Positions 1-8,869 of a DNA stretch of 64,000 nucleotides are shown here, in pieces (position 1 is the stretch's first letter; each line of letters begins with the position of its first letter). The notes under the pieces were generated by a model that saw only the letters and a list, made by a program, of their open reading frames with translations, made no database searches and was not told the DNA's origin. The translations under genes and the position numbers were made by a program. The stretch spans positions 62,001 through 126,000 of the forward strand of contig LMAJ01000006.1 in NCBI GenBank assembly GCA_001507425.1, in the 5' to 3' direction. This DNA is from Flavobacteriaceae bacterium CRH (lineage in GTDB: Bacteria; Bacteroidota; Bacteroidia; Flavobacteriales; Flavobacteriaceae).

Positions 1-63
1 ATAACTAAATAATTAACAAGTGTTTAATTTTAGTTTGATTTTATATCAAAAACTACCTAATTT

Positions 64-663
64 ATGAGAAAAAAAATACTCGTTGTTTTATGGATCACAT
101 TGTTGTTTTCTGCCATTTCTTTTTTGTTTTGGCAAAATGAATTAAAATACACTTTGCCAACGCCAATTCCGGCTAATTATCATAGCGTTGCCATGGGGTC
201 GAGAATTGATTTAGGAAAATGCTGGTCAACGAATAATAAACCCATTTTTATACATTTTTTTAATCCGGATTGTCCGTGTTCACGCTTCAATATTCCTCAC
301 GTAAGCGGATTGATTAAAAAATACGGAGAAAAAATCAATTTTAAAATTGTTGTGCTCAACAAAAATAAGGATTTTACAATAGAAGAAATCCAGAAAAAGT
401 TTGGTGCAGCTATTCCTGTTTATTTCGATGATGCAATGGCCAAAAAATGTGGTGTGTTTTCTACGCCGCAAGCAGTCCTTATAGATGCTTCTCAAAAATT
501 ATATTACCGCGGCAACTACAATAAGACCAGATATTGTACCAATGCCGACAGCAATTATGCGCAAATGGCAATAGACGCTTTGCTTAAACAAACCCAGCCC
601 CCCTTATTTAATGCTTTAGCTCTTAGAGCGTACGGATGCTCATTACCAAAATGTACTAAATAA
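64..663 (+). CDS. DUF6436-like membrane-anchored thioredoxin-fold protein
   Basis: This 199-residue protein starts with a short positive stretch and one hydrophobic segment (residues 4-23), so it is probably anchored in the inner membrane with the rest in the periplasm. The body looks like a thioredoxin fold. A C70-P-C72 pair sits after the first beta strand, where thioredoxins carry CxxC, and a Thr-Pro at 134-135 fits the cis-proline loop. The CPC spacing matches what I remember of the DUF6436 family of Bacteroidetes. Redox activity is likely but the substrate is unknown. A further Cys pair (C192, C197) lies at the C-terminus. The next gene starts 30 bases downstream on the same strand, so the two may be cotranscribed. 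Confidence 0.75.
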   Translation: MRKKILVVLWITLLFSAISFLFWQNELKYTLPTPIPANYHSVAMGSRIDLGKCWSTNNKPIFIHFFNPDCPCSRFNIPHVSGLIKKYGEKINFKIVVLNKNKDFTIEEIQKKFGAAIPVYFDDAMAKKCGVFSTPQAVLIDASQKLYYRGNYNKTRYCTNADSNYAQMAIDALLKQTQPPLFNALALRAYGCSLPKCTK

Positions 664-693
664 ATCTAACCCTTAACCAAAATTACAACCATT

Positions 694-1548
694 ATGAAAA
701 CAAAAGCCAGTTTAAATGAGCAGGACTATCTGCACAGTTTTATGTCGACAATGACACAAAAATCGGATACTATTATTAACTATGTTCTTGCCGCTTATTT
801 CCTTCTCGGAATCGGTCTTTCTTTTAAGTACGATACCTTCGAGATAGGAGTGGGAGTTGGTACTTTAAATTTATTAATGTATTATTCGGCTAAAATTTTA
901 CTCAAAAAATCAAATTTCTATCAATATGTTTTGTCAGTGGTATTGGCTGTTTTTATGGCGCAGTATATTTATCAGATGCACGGTTTATTCGAGATGCATT
1001 TTACGGTATTTATTGCAAGTACAATCCTGATTATTTACCAAAACTGGAAATTACAGATTCCGTTAACGCTTTTGGTTGTTTTGCATCACGCAGGTTTGGC
1101 TTACATGCAAAACTTTGTTTATCAGGACCCAAAAGGATTACAAGTTTATTTTTCTCAGGTAAATTTTGATATCGAAACCTTACTTATTCACGTAATATTG
1201 GCTGCGGTCGTATTTTTTATGAACGGGTATTGGGCCTATTATTTTAAAGAACACAGCCAGAATCATATTTCTAAAATATCTGATGAATATGAATTGGAAA
1301 ATATCAAATTAGCTTCTGCAAAATACAGCTCACAATCGGCAACAAAAGAATATAATGACTTTGTACACAGAACAACTTTAGATTTAAAATATCCTGTAAG
1401 TTCTGTTTTAAAATTAATAGATGTTACTAAAGGACATACCGATAATGATAAATTATTGAGTTATCTTGAAATGATGAGAGAAAGTGCTAAAAAAATTGAT
1501 GATTTGGTGAATGATATTCACGTAAAATCAACTAACAGCAGAAGTTAA
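694..1548 (+). CDS. Chemoreceptor-type His-rich membrane sensor with degenerate HisKA-like tail
   Basis: The 284-residue protein has about six hydrophobic segments between residues 28 and 183. The pattern H96, E100-M-H102, W118 and H131-H132 resembles the membrane sensor region found at the N-terminus of some methyl-accepting chemotaxis proteins. No methyl-accepting signalling domain follows. Residues 190-275 are a helical region ending in a segment like a histidine-kinase H-box (LDLKYPV, 229-235), but the phosphorylatable His is replaced by Leu229 and there is no ATPase domain. It therefore looks like a sensor/dimerisation module that must act through partners. The neighbours at 1610 and 2022 could be those partners. 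The assignment rests on pattern memory, not on an alignment. Confidence 0.6.
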   Translation: MKTKASLNEQDYLHSFMSTMTQKSDTIINYVLAAYFLLGIGLSFKYDTFEIGVGVGTLNLLMYYSAKILLKKSNFYQYVLSVVLAVFMAQYIYQMHGLFEMHFTVFIASTILIIYQNWKLQIPLTLLVVLHHAGLAYMQNFVYQDPKGLQVYFSQVNFDIETLLIHVILAAVVFFMNGYWAYYFKEHSQNHISKISDEYELENIKLASAKYSSQSATKEYNDFVHRTTLDLKYPVSSVLKLIDVTKGHTDNDKLLSYLEMMRESAKKIDDLVNDIHVKSTNSRS

Positions 1549-1609
1549 ACCAGAATAATTTCAATCCACTTTACTTCCCCAAAATCAATTATAAACCTAA
1601 TCTCATTTT

Positions 1610-1954
1610 ATGTCTAAACACGATTTTGAATCAGCCATTACCAAGCTGATTTCTCTAAAAAATTCTTTTGATGTTTTTCTGAAAAATAATGCATCGCAGG
1701 ATTCATTTGAAAAAATTGAATCTGACACCGAATTTGGAAAAGCGGTTGCTGAAATTTTTAATGAAAACAAAGATAATCCCAATGCTAAAAATTTAGATTT
1801 TCAATACAAAAAACTCATTCAGATTGCCAACGATATTCAGCATTTAAAAACGGTAAATGATAATACCTTGCCTGATTGGCTGGAAGATGAATTAGAAGCT
1901 GTTTTTAAGAAAATAAAAGATCTGTTAGCAATTCTGGAAAAAGAACTTAATTAG
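1610..1954 (+). CDS. Small helical hypothetical protein
   Basis: I do not recognise this 114-residue protein. It has no signal peptide or membrane segment. The sequence is rich in Lys, Glu, Asp and Asn, with heptad-like hydrophobic spacing, which suggests an all-helical, possibly coiled-coil fold. The last third (about 83-113) is the most regular helix. It lies 61 bases after the chemoreceptor-like membrane protein and 67 bases before the Aer-type PAS protein, on the same strand, so a role as an adaptor or signalling partner in that cluster is possible. That is inference from position only. Confidence 0.6.
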   Translation: MSKHDFESAITKLISLKNSFDVFLKNNASQDSFEKIESDTEFGKAVAEIFNENKDNPNAKNLDFQYKKLIQIANDIQHLKTVNDNTLPDWLEDELEAVFKKIKDLLAILEKELN

Positions 1955-2021
1955 AAACTCTTCAATAAAACACCATTTTATAAGCAGAAATGCAAGTATA
2001 TTAATTTAAAATACAAGATTT

Positions 2022-2624
2022 ATGGATACCAGAATTACTCGCCCAAACCCATCTGACAGAGAAGTTGATTGGATTAAAACTAAGGTATTACTCAGTAAAA
2101 CAGATACAAAAGGAACGATTTTATATGCCAACGAAGCTTTTATTGATGTTTCTGGTTATGATGAATTTGAGTTGATCGGACAGCCGCACAACGTTATTCG
2201 TCATCCGGATATGCCAAAAGTAATTTTTAAGTTTTTATGGGACAGTATTAAATCGAACGAAAATATTCATGCAATTATCAAAAACATGTCTAAAACCGGC
2301 CGATATTATTGGGTAATCACCGATTTTAAAATCATAGCCGATACAGATGGAGAAATTGTTGGGTACTTTGGAACCAGAAAATCTGTTCCTGAAAATATTA
2401 TTACAAAATTTATTGAACCTCTTTATAAAAAACTACTTCACATTGAGGAAGTTAGTGGAATAGGGGCGTCAGAAGATTATCTAGTTGGCTTTTTAGAAGA
2501 ACGCAAAAAAACGTATATGGAATATGTAGATCATCTTGTAGCAACAGGAAAAGATGATAAAAATAAAGTAAGTAAAGGTTTTTTTAATGGCTTTTTTGAA
2601 AAGAAAAACAATGCTAAAAAGTAA
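2022..2624 (+). CDS. Aer-type PAS domain protein without a signalling domain
   Basis: A single PAS domain covers roughly residues 20-125 of this 200-residue cytosolic protein. The run containing NEAFIDVSGY, ELIGQPHNVIRHPDMP and the later KTGRYYWV and GYFGTRKS is characteristic of the PAS domain of aerotaxis receptors such as Aer, which bind FAD. In Aer-like chemoreceptors this domain is followed by a membrane anchor, HAMP and methyl-accepting region. Here only about 70 further residues follow, ending in a very basic tail. With the membrane sensor at 694 it resembles a receptor split into separate genes. Flavin binding and the output are not shown by the sequence. Confidence 0.75.
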   Translation: MDTRITRPNPSDREVDWIKTKVLLSKTDTKGTILYANEAFIDVSGYDEFELIGQPHNVIRHPDMPKVIFKFLWDSIKSNENIHAIIKNMSKTGRYYWVITDFKIIADTDGEIVGYFGTRKSVPENIITKFIEPLYKKLLHIEEVSGIGASEDYLVGFLEERKKTYMEYVDHLVATGKDDKNKVSKGFFNGFFEKKNNAKK

Positions 2625-2661
2625 AATAGTAAATAGTAAATAGTAAATAGTAAAGAGTAAA
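2620..2661. repeat. Short tandem repeat of the 7-mer AGTAAAT
   Basis: Immediately after the PAS gene stop, four to five near-perfect copies of AGTAAAT/AGTAAAA run head to tail and end in AGTAAAG. It is low-complexity AT-rich DNA, prone to length change by slippage. Confidence 0.8.
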
Positions 2662-2811
2662 GCTATAACTATATGCTTCATTAGCTATAAAATATTCAAA
2701 TTAAAATTTGCACCCCAACGAATCTAAATCAACTTTACCTTAAAACGGTAATTGAATATTTAAACTTTGAAGTATATAGTTTTTTTTTTAATTAAAAATC
2801 TGGAATTAAAA

Positions 2812-2912
2812 ATTAAAAATCAATTCCAAAACTTAGAGCCTTATCAACTCAGAACCTCACTAACTTTAAAAAAACCTTTGTCCCTCTGAACCTCTGCAAC
2901 TTTGAACCTAAC
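2812..2912. repeat. Dispersed 'AACCTCTGCAACTT'-type intergenic phrase repeat
   Basis: Repeated words such as CAGAACCTCACTAACTTT and TGAACCTCTGCAACTTTG follow each other in this gap and run into the 3' end of recG. Related words (CTCAGAACCTTAGCA) occur at 13018-13046 and, on the other strand, at 12151-12180. I remember similar phrase repeats in other Flavobacterium intergenic regions. The upstream part of the gap (2662-2811) is AT-rich with no gene that I can see. Confidence 0.55.
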
Positions 2913-5016
2913 TAATATAATTCCAAATGCTTTTTTTCTTCGTCAATTCTATGAAAACAGCTTTTAAAACAGCATGTTCAGGTTTTTGTAGCGGAGCATC
3001 TTCTTTCAGGATTTTCATCGCGTAGTTTCTGGCCAAAGACAAAATATCACGATCTCGCACAATATCAGCAATTTGAAGGTTAAGCACACCACTTTGTTGC
3101 GTTCCCATTAAATCTCCGGGGCCACGAAGTTTCAGATCAACTTCGGCAATTTCAAAACCATCATTCGTTTGCACCATAGTTTCCATACGGGTTTTACTGT
3201 CAGCGCTTAATTTATGGCTTGTCATCAAAATACAATAACTTTGTTCGGCACCACGCCCCACACGGCCACGCAATTGATGTAATTGCGATAAACCAAAACG
3301 TTCAGCACTCTCAATAATCATTACACTTGCGTTAGGAACATTTACACCAACCTCAATAACCGTTGTAGCCACCATAATGTTCGTTTTCCCTTCAGAAAAA
3401 CGTTTCATTTCTGCATCTTTATCTGCAGGTTTCATTTTTCCGTGCAAAATCGAAATTGAATATTGTGGCAACGGAAAATCACGGGAAATACTTTCGTAAC
3501 CGTCCATTAAATCCTTATAATCCATTTTTTCAGATTCCTGAATCAACGGATAAACAATATAAATTTGTCTTCCGAGTGCAATTTCATCTTTTAGGAATTT
3601 CCAGACTTTCAAACGATTACTATCAAAACGATGTACGGTTTGAATTGGTTTTCTTCCGGGCGGCAATTCATCAATCACAGAAATATCCAAATCGCCATAC
3701 AAACTCATTGCCAGAGTTCTCGGAATTGGCGTTGCAGTCATAACCAAAACGTGCGGCGGAATTTCGTTTTTCTTCCACAATTTCGAGCGCTGTTCTACTC
3801 CAAAACGATGCTGCTCATCAATTACTGCTAAACCGAGATTTTTAAATTTTACTTTATCTTCTAATAAAGCATGCGTTCCTATTAAAATTTGTAAAGTTCC
3901 GTTTTCCAGTTCCTCATGAAGTATTCTTCGGGCAGCAATTTTAGTAGAACCTGTTAATATTTTGATATTGATATTTAAGGTATTAGCCAATTCTGATAAT
4001 CCAATAAAATGCTGATTTGCCAGAATTTCGGTTGGAGCCATCAAACAAGCCTGAAAACCATTATCAATAGCCAAAAGCATACTCAAAAAGGCGACAATTG
4101 TTTTTCCTGAACCAACATCACCCTGCAATAATCGGTTCATTTGGGCATTGCTTCCCATGTCTGAACGAATTTCTTTTACAACTCTTTTTTGAGCATTCGT
4201 CAATTCAAAAGGCAAATGATTTTGATAAAATTCATTAAAAAGTTCACCAACTTTGGTAAACGGATGCCCTTTTATTTTATGTTTCCGAATCAGGTTTTTG
4301 GTAATTAATTGCAACTGAATAAAAAACAATTCTTCAAATTTTAAACGGAATTGTGCTTTCGCTAAAGCCTCGGTGCTTTTAGGAAAATGGATGTTGAATA
4401 AAGCTGCTTTTTTCGAAATTAACTTTAATTCTTCGACTAAATAAGAAGGAAAAGTTTCAGAAAATAAATTCTGGGTTTCAATAAACAATTGTTGCATCAA
4501 CTTGTTTATCGTACGGTTTGAAATTCCACGATTCGTCAAGGTTTCCGTTGAAGGGTAAACCGGCTGCATGGCTGAACGAAGGCTTTTTTCATGTTCTGTC
4601 AGCAATTCAATTTCCGGATGCGCCATACTAAACTGGCTTCCGTAAAGTGAACATTTCCCGAATATTACACAAACTTCATTCAGTTTTAAACTTTCCCGAA
4701 TCCATTTATGTCCCTGAAACCAATTTAAGTCTATTTGTCCTGTATCATCCACAAAAGTGGCCACCAAACGCTTTTTATTTTTAGCAAACTCGACCGTTTT
4801 TATATTGATGATTTTTCCAATAATCTGAACTTCTGATCCCGTATTTTGCAGTTCGTTTATTTTGTAATAACGCGTTCTGTCAATATATCGGTTCGGAAAA
4901 AAATTAATCAAATCTCCGTATTTATGAATGCCCAATTCCTTACGAAGCAACTGACCGCGACTGGGACCAACGCCTTTTAGGTATTCGATTGGGGTTTCGA
5001 GGAGATTATTAGACAT
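2908..5016 (-). CDS. recG: ATP-dependent DNA helicase RecG
   Basis: RecG reverses stalled replication forks and branch-migrates recombination intermediates in the cytoplasm. The 702-residue length fits the family. In order there is the N-terminal wedge/OB region (about 60-150), a Walker A motif G299-DVGSGKT, a DEQH box at 400-403 (the RecG form of DEAD), SAT-like motif III (TATPIPRT), and the C-terminal motifs VIEVGVNVP and QLHQLRGRVGRG that define superfamily 2. The RecG-specific segment follows (DGFEIAEVDLKLRGPGDLMGTQQSG). The gene is transcribed alone. An inverted repeat of the AATAAAG type lies upstream, and phrase repeats lie at its 3' end. Confidence 0.97.
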   Translation of the reverse strand: MSNNLLETPIEYLKGVGPSRGQLLRKELGIHKYGDLINFFPNRYIDRTRYYKINELQNTGSEVQIIGKIINIKTVEFAKNKKRLVATFVDDTGQIDLNWFQGHKWIRESLKLNEVCVIFGKCSLYGSQFSMAHPEIELLTEHEKSLRSAMQPVYPSTETLTNRGISNRTINKLMQQLFIETQNLFSETFPSYLVEELKLISKKAALFNIHFPKSTEALAKAQFRLKFEELFFIQLQLITKNLIRKHKIKGHPFTKVGELFNEFYQNHLPFELTNAQKRVVKEIRSDMGSNAQMNRLLQGDVGSGKTIVAFLSMLLAIDNGFQACLMAPTEILANQHFIGLSELANTLNINIKILTGSTKIAARRILHEELENGTLQILIGTHALLEDKVKFKNLGLAVIDEQHRFGVEQRSKLWKKNEIPPHVLVMTATPIPRTLAMSLYGDLDISVIDELPPGRKPIQTVHRFDSNRLKVWKFLKDEIALGRQIYIVYPLIQESEKMDYKDLMDGYESISRDFPLPQYSISILHGKMKPADKDAEMKRFSEGKTNIMVATTVIEVGVNVPNASVMIIESAERFGLSQLHQLRGRVGRGAEQSYCILMTSHKLSADSKTRMETMVQTNDGFEIAEVDLKLRGPGDLMGTQQSGVLNLQIADIVRDRDILSLARNYAMKILKEDAPLQKPEHAVLKAVFIELTKKKSIWNYIS

Positions 5017-5046
5017 TTTTTTAGATTGTTAGATCTTAGATTTTAG

Positions 5047-5106
5047 AATAAAGAAAATAGAACAAAGATTTATTCTATATTCTTTACTCTTTATTCTATT
5101 TTCTTT
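5047..5106. repeat. Inverted repeat, AAAGAAAATAGAACAAAG family
   Basis: The left arm AAAGAAAATAGAACAAAG and the right arm CTTTATTCTATTTTCTTT are inverted copies with one mismatch, about 20 bases apart, in the 181-bp divergent gap between recG and the DUF1697 gene. A related element is at 8746-8834, so this is a dispersed family. Confidence 0.75.
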
Positions 5107-5171
5107 GAGATAGCGAAGATAGATTTTAATTAGGAAATTTGAAAATGTGAGAATTTAAAGATTGAAAATAA

Positions 5172-5179
5172 TATCTTTG
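5172..5179 (+). promoter_or_regulatory. Bacteroidetes -7 element (TATCTTTG)
   Basis: TATCTTTG is an exact match to the Bacteroidetes -7 consensus TAnnTTTG. It lies 18 bases before the DUF1697 start codon. I see no clear -33 TTG at the right distance. Confidence 0.5.
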
Positions 5180-5197
5180 ATGTAAAAATTTCTTAAA

Positions 5198-5737
5198 ATG
5201 AAAACTCACTTAGCACTTTTACGAGGAATCAACGTTTCCGGTCACAACATGATGAAAATGGACGCTTTGAAAACAATGTTGGAAAATATTGGTTTTCAGA
5301 ATGTTCGAACTTATCTGCAATCAGGAAATGTTTTTGTTGATAGTGAAGAAGAAGCTACGAAAGTAGGTTTTATGATAAAACAGGAAATTTTTAAAGTTTT
5401 TGGACATGAAGTTCCCACGATTGTTATTGAGAAAAAAGATTTAGAATTGTGTTTTGCAAACAATCCGTATCTGAAGGAAAAAGACATAGATACAAAAAAA
5501 CTTTATGTCGCTTTTGTGTCAACGCTGTTGAAAAAAGAAAATATAAATGATTTAAAAATCAGTCAGTTTAAGCCCGATGAAGCAAGTATAGACGGTAACA
5601 GAATTTTTATTAAATACGCTGTCGGAGCCGGAAAAACCAGATTAGAAGGTAAATACATCGAGAAAAAACTGAATGTTATAGTAACAATGCGAAACTGGAA
5701 TACGGTTACAAATTTGCTGGCGATGTATTCTGAGTAA
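5198..5737 (+). CDS. DUF1697 family protein
   Basis: This 179-residue cytosolic protein begins with the family hallmark LALLRGINVSGHNMMKM, followed by LQSGNVFVDS and ending in RNWNTVTNLLAM. These match DUF1697 proteins, which are common in bacteria but have no established function. The length is typical and complete. It is a monocistronic gene with its own -7 element, flanked downstream by a hairpin-rich repeat and then a convergent gene. No catalytic motif can be named with confidence. Confidence 0.9.
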   Translation: MKTHLALLRGINVSGHNMMKMDALKTMLENIGFQNVRTYLQSGNVFVDSEEEATKVGFMIKQEIFKVFGHEVPTIVIEKKDLELCFANNPYLKEKDIDTKKLYVAFVSTLLKKENINDLKISQFKPDEASIDGNRIFIKYAVGAGKTRLEGKYIEKKLNVIVTMRNWNTVTNLLAMYSE

Positions 5738-5740
5738 GAT

Positions 5741-5845
5741 TTTTTGCCACAGATTACACCAGATTCAAATGATTTTTTTGACACGAATTACACAAATTTT
5801 CACTAATTTAATTCGTGTTGATTCGTAAAATTCGTGGCGAACTTT
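5741..5845. repeat. CACGAATT-type intergenic hairpin repeat
   Basis: The gap between two convergent genes holds the perfect inverted pair ACACGAATT (5781-5789) and AATTCGTGT (5810-5818), enclosed by an outer imperfect pair GCCAC (5746) / GTGGC (5834). T-runs flank both sides, so it may also serve as a two-way terminator. I remember CACGAATT words as common intergenic repeats in Flavobacterium. Confidence 0.65.
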
Positions 5846-5847
5846 TT

Positions 5848-6591
5848 TTAGATCAAATCACAATACCAAAATCCATAGTCAAAAGCATCGCTGGCAGTTG
5901 TATTGCAAGCTTCATTTGAGGAATCTTCTGTTTCAGGTTTTTCATATTTGCGATAAACGATTTCCCCAATTTCGAATTGAATAGGTTCAGAAAAAATCGG
6001 TCCGTCAAAGGTGAAGGTGTGAAATTCACCATTTTCGCCACAAACATCTACATTTTCAGGTAAATCATTTATAAAATCCTGATCTATAATTCGTCCCACA
6101 AAACTTTTGTCCAGATAACGTTCGTTTACACAAACCACAATAGTTTTAAATCCTAACAAAAGAAACTCCTGTATTAAATCTTGTGTTGGAATTTTCCAGA
6201 TTGGAAAAACAGCTTTAAAATCTAATTTTGTCAATTGATCTTCTCGGTATTTTCGTAAATCTTCTAAAAAAATATCACCAAAAACAGAATGGTTAATGCC
6301 TTGTTTTTTCAGTTCAATTAAAGTTTTTGTCACAACTTCCTCATATATTTCCATAGTTGGCATTTCAAGAATCTGCATGATTTGTAATGGTAAACCAATA
6401 CTTTTTGCCTGAGCTTCTAATAATTCAACACGAACGCCGTGCATCGAAATACGTTGAAATTGTTGGTTAACGCTGGTCAATAAACATTCAATTTTAAAAT
6501 CCGGATTTTGCAGGATTTTATATAACGCAAGAGCAGAATCTTTTCCGCTGCTCCAGTTAAATAAGGCTTTTTTGGGTGTTGACACAATCAT
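5848..6591 (-). CDS. Dph6-like (diphthine--ammonia ligase type) ATP-binding protein
   Basis: The N-terminus has the adenine-nucleotide alpha-hydrolase PP-loop S15-GKDS19, preceded by a beta strand (ALFNW). Later blocks (FGDIFLEDLRKYRE, FPIWKIPTQDLIQEFLLLGFKTIVVCV, and the C-terminal GENGEFHTFTFDGPIF) match the Dph6/MJ0570-like group. In eukaryotes Dph6 amidates diphthine; bacteria lack diphthamide, so the bacterial role is unknown. I chose the ATG at 6591 (247 residues) because it gives a normal family N-terminus; longer starts at 6612 and 6714 exist, and the 6714 one would overlap the divergent peptidase gene. Confidence 0.85.
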   Translation of the reverse strand: MIVSTPKKALFNWSSGKDSALALYKILQNPDFKIECLLTSVNQQFQRISMHGVRVELLEAQAKSIGLPLQIMQILEMPTMEIYEEVVTKTLIELKKQGINHSVFGDIFLEDLRKYREDQLTKLDFKAVFPIWKIPTQDLIQEFLLLGFKTIVVCVNERYLDKSFVGRIIDQDFINDLPENVDVCGENGEFHTFTFDGPIFSEPIQFEIGEIVYRKYEKPETEDSSNEACNTTASDAFDYGFWYCDLI

Positions 6592-6679
6592 GAAATTTTC
6601 TATTGTAAACATACAAATTTCATTCGATTTGTAAATGAAACCTTTGTAACTTTGGGATTTCGCATTCAAATCTGTTTCA

Positions 6680-8740
6680 ATGAAATACATCCTACTATTA
6701 TTTACCACATTCATTTTTGCACAACAAACCCAATTTGTCGATTTTAAATCGGTTTCAGGTCAATTAACCGTAAATGCTAAAGAAAAATCAATTTCCGGTT
6801 TTGTAGATTATCAGTTTGAGGTTTTAAAACCAATTGACACTATAAAATTAGATGCCAAAAACATGGAGTTTTCTCATGTTCAAATCGACAATCAAGAAGC
6901 TGTTATTGTAAATACCGGTAAACAACTGCAAATTATTTCTAATTTTCAAAAAGGACAAAATCGTTTAACTTTTCAATATTCGGCAAAGCCAAAACAAGCC
7001 TTATATTTTGTTGATGTAGAAAATTCAGAAACACAAATCTGGACACAAGGCCAGGGAAGATACACCAGCAATTGGTTTCCGAGTTTTGATGATGTAAATG
7101 AAAAAGTGATTTTCGGTTTAGGAATTTCTTATGATAAAGATTATCAGGTAGTTTCGAATGGGATTTTGAAAGGCAAAACGATTAACGGGAATTTATTTCA
7201 TTGGCAATATCAAATGGAAAATCCTATGAGCTCTTATTTATTAATGCTTGCCATTGGAAAATTTGACAAAAAAGAATTCAAATCAAAATCTAAAATTCCG
7301 TTAGAATATTATCTCGAAAATAATGATACTGCTCGTTTTGAACCCACTTATCGCTATTCTAAACGCATTTTTGACTTTTTGGAGAAAGAAATAGGAGTAA
7401 AGTATCCCTGGGGAATTTACAGGGAAATCCCGGTTCGTGATTTTTTATACGGCGGAATGGAAAATACCACTACAACACTTTTTACAACACGTTATGTTGT
7501 TGATAATATAGGTTTTGAAGACAGAAATTACTCTAATGTTGATGCCCACGAATTGGCGCATCACTGGTTTGGTGATTTAATTACAGCAGAAAGCAGCACC
7601 CATCATTGGCTTCAGGAAGGCTTTGCGACTTATTATGCCTTGCTTGCTGAAAGAGATATTTATGGAGAAGATTATTTTTATTCGAAATTATATGATACTG
7701 CCCAACAAATAAAATTTGCATCAAGAACAGATACAATTCCGGTTTTAAATGCTAAAGCAAGTTCATTGACTTTTTATGAAAAAGGTGCGTGGGCATTGTT
7801 TGTTTTGCATGAATCTATTGGAGATAAAGCTTTTAAGAAAGCAATCAAAAGCTATTTAAATAAATATGCTTATCAGAATGTAAATACTCAAAATTTCTTT
7901 GATGAAATTAAAAAAGTATCGAATTTTGATTTGGTTCAATTTCAGAAAACCTGGTTAGAATCGACTGCATTTGATACACCAACTGCGAATGCATTATTGA
8001 GTAAAAACAAAGCGATTCAGGTTCGTTTAGAATTAGATAAATTGAAGAAAACCCCTTTATCTGAAAAAGAAGCTTTTCTTAAAAAAACTTTAGAATCAGA
8101 TGTTTATTTTGCTGTAAAAGAAGCTGTTGTCGATCAGTTAGAAAATGAAAAATACGAAGATAAAAAAGCACTTTTATTACTTGCATTGCAAACCAATAAT
8201 GTGCAAATTCGTCAGGCTGTTGCGAGTTCGTTAACTAAAATCCCGGAAGATTTTAGAATAAGCTATGAAACGTTACTCGATGATAAGTCTTATCAAACTC
8301 AGGAAATTGCTTTGTATTGGTTGTGGAAAAACTTTCCGGATCATCGGGCAACTTATTTGGACAAATCTAAAAGCTGGATTGGTTTTAATGATTATAATAT
8401 TCGTACCATGTGGCTTTCATTAGCTTTGTCTACAACAAATTATACGGATAATAGAGAAGCTCTAATTTCAGAATTAATTTCTTTTTCATCGAAAAAATAT
8501 GAAGCTACAACACGACAAAATGCACTCGAAAAATTAATTGCCTTTAAAATTATTAACGATCAGGTTTTGAGTAACTTAGTGAGTTCTACAACGCATCATA
8601 TGTGGCAATTTTCAAAATTTGGAAGAGACACAATTCGATTTCTTTTAAAAAATCCTGAAATGCGTGCTTCGTTTGAAAGAATTTTGAGTAATTTGACCCC
8701 CGATGAACAGTTTCAATTGAATCGTTTGTTGAAAGAGTAG
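6680..8740 (+). CDS. M1 family zinc aminopeptidase, secreted
   Basis: This 686-residue metallopeptidase has a cleavable-looking signal (residues 1-14, ending before QQTQF). The M1 hallmarks are present: the exopeptidase motif GGMEN (258-262) and the zinc site HELAH (290-294) with the third ligand E313 in QEGFA. A C-terminal helical, HEAT-like region (about 450-686) follows. It would cleave N-terminal residues from peptides in the periplasm or outside the cell. It is complete and of ordinary length for the Bacteroidetes group. It is divergent from the Dph6-like gene with about 88 bases between starts. Confidence 0.95.
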   Translation: MKYILLLFTTFIFAQQTQFVDFKSVSGQLTVNAKEKSISGFVDYQFEVLKPIDTIKLDAKNMEFSHVQIDNQEAVIVNTGKQLQIISNFQKGQNRLTFQYSAKPKQALYFVDVENSETQIWTQGQGRYTSNWFPSFDDVNEKVIFGLGISYDKDYQVVSNGILKGKTINGNLFHWQYQMENPMSSYLLMLAIGKFDKKEFKSKSKIPLEYYLENNDTARFEPTYRYSKRIFDFLEKEIGVKYPWGIYREIPVRDFLYGGMENTTTTLFTTRYVVDNIGFEDRNYSNVDAHELAHHWFGDLITAESSTHHWLQEGFATYYALLAERDIYGEDYFYSKLYDTAQQIKFASRTDTIPVLNAKASSLTFYEKGAWALFVLHESIGDKAFKKAIKSYLNKYAYQNVNTQNFFDEIKKVSNFDLVQFQKTWLESTAFDTPTANALLSKNKAIQVRLELDKLKKTPLSEKEAFLKKTLESDVYFAVKEAVVDQLENEKYEDKKALLLLALQTNNVQIRQAVASSLTKIPEDFRISYETLLDDKSYQTQEIALYWLWKNFPDHRATYLDKSKSWIGFNDYNIRTMWLSLALSTTNYTDNREALISELISFSSKKYEATTRQNALEKLIAFKIINDQVLSNLVSSTTHHMWQFSKFGRDTIRFLLKNPEMRASFERILSNLTPDEQFQLNRLLKE

Positions 8741-8745
8741 AATTT

Positions 8746-8834
8746 AGAATAAAGAGAATAGAACAAAGAGAATAGATTGCTGTTGCGTATAGTTTTTAAG
8801 TCTTTTTTCTTTAATCTTTACTCTATTTTCTCTC
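8746..8834. repeat. Second copy of the AATAAAGAGAATAGAACAAAG inverted repeat
   Basis: AGAATAAAGAGAATAGAAC on the left and CTTTACTCTATTTTCTCT on the right form an imperfect inverted repeat after the M1 peptidase stop. The words match those of the element at 5047-5106. Confidence 0.7.
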
Positions 8835-8869
8835 AAAAAGCCCAAAAACAAAACCTACATTAATATTAT

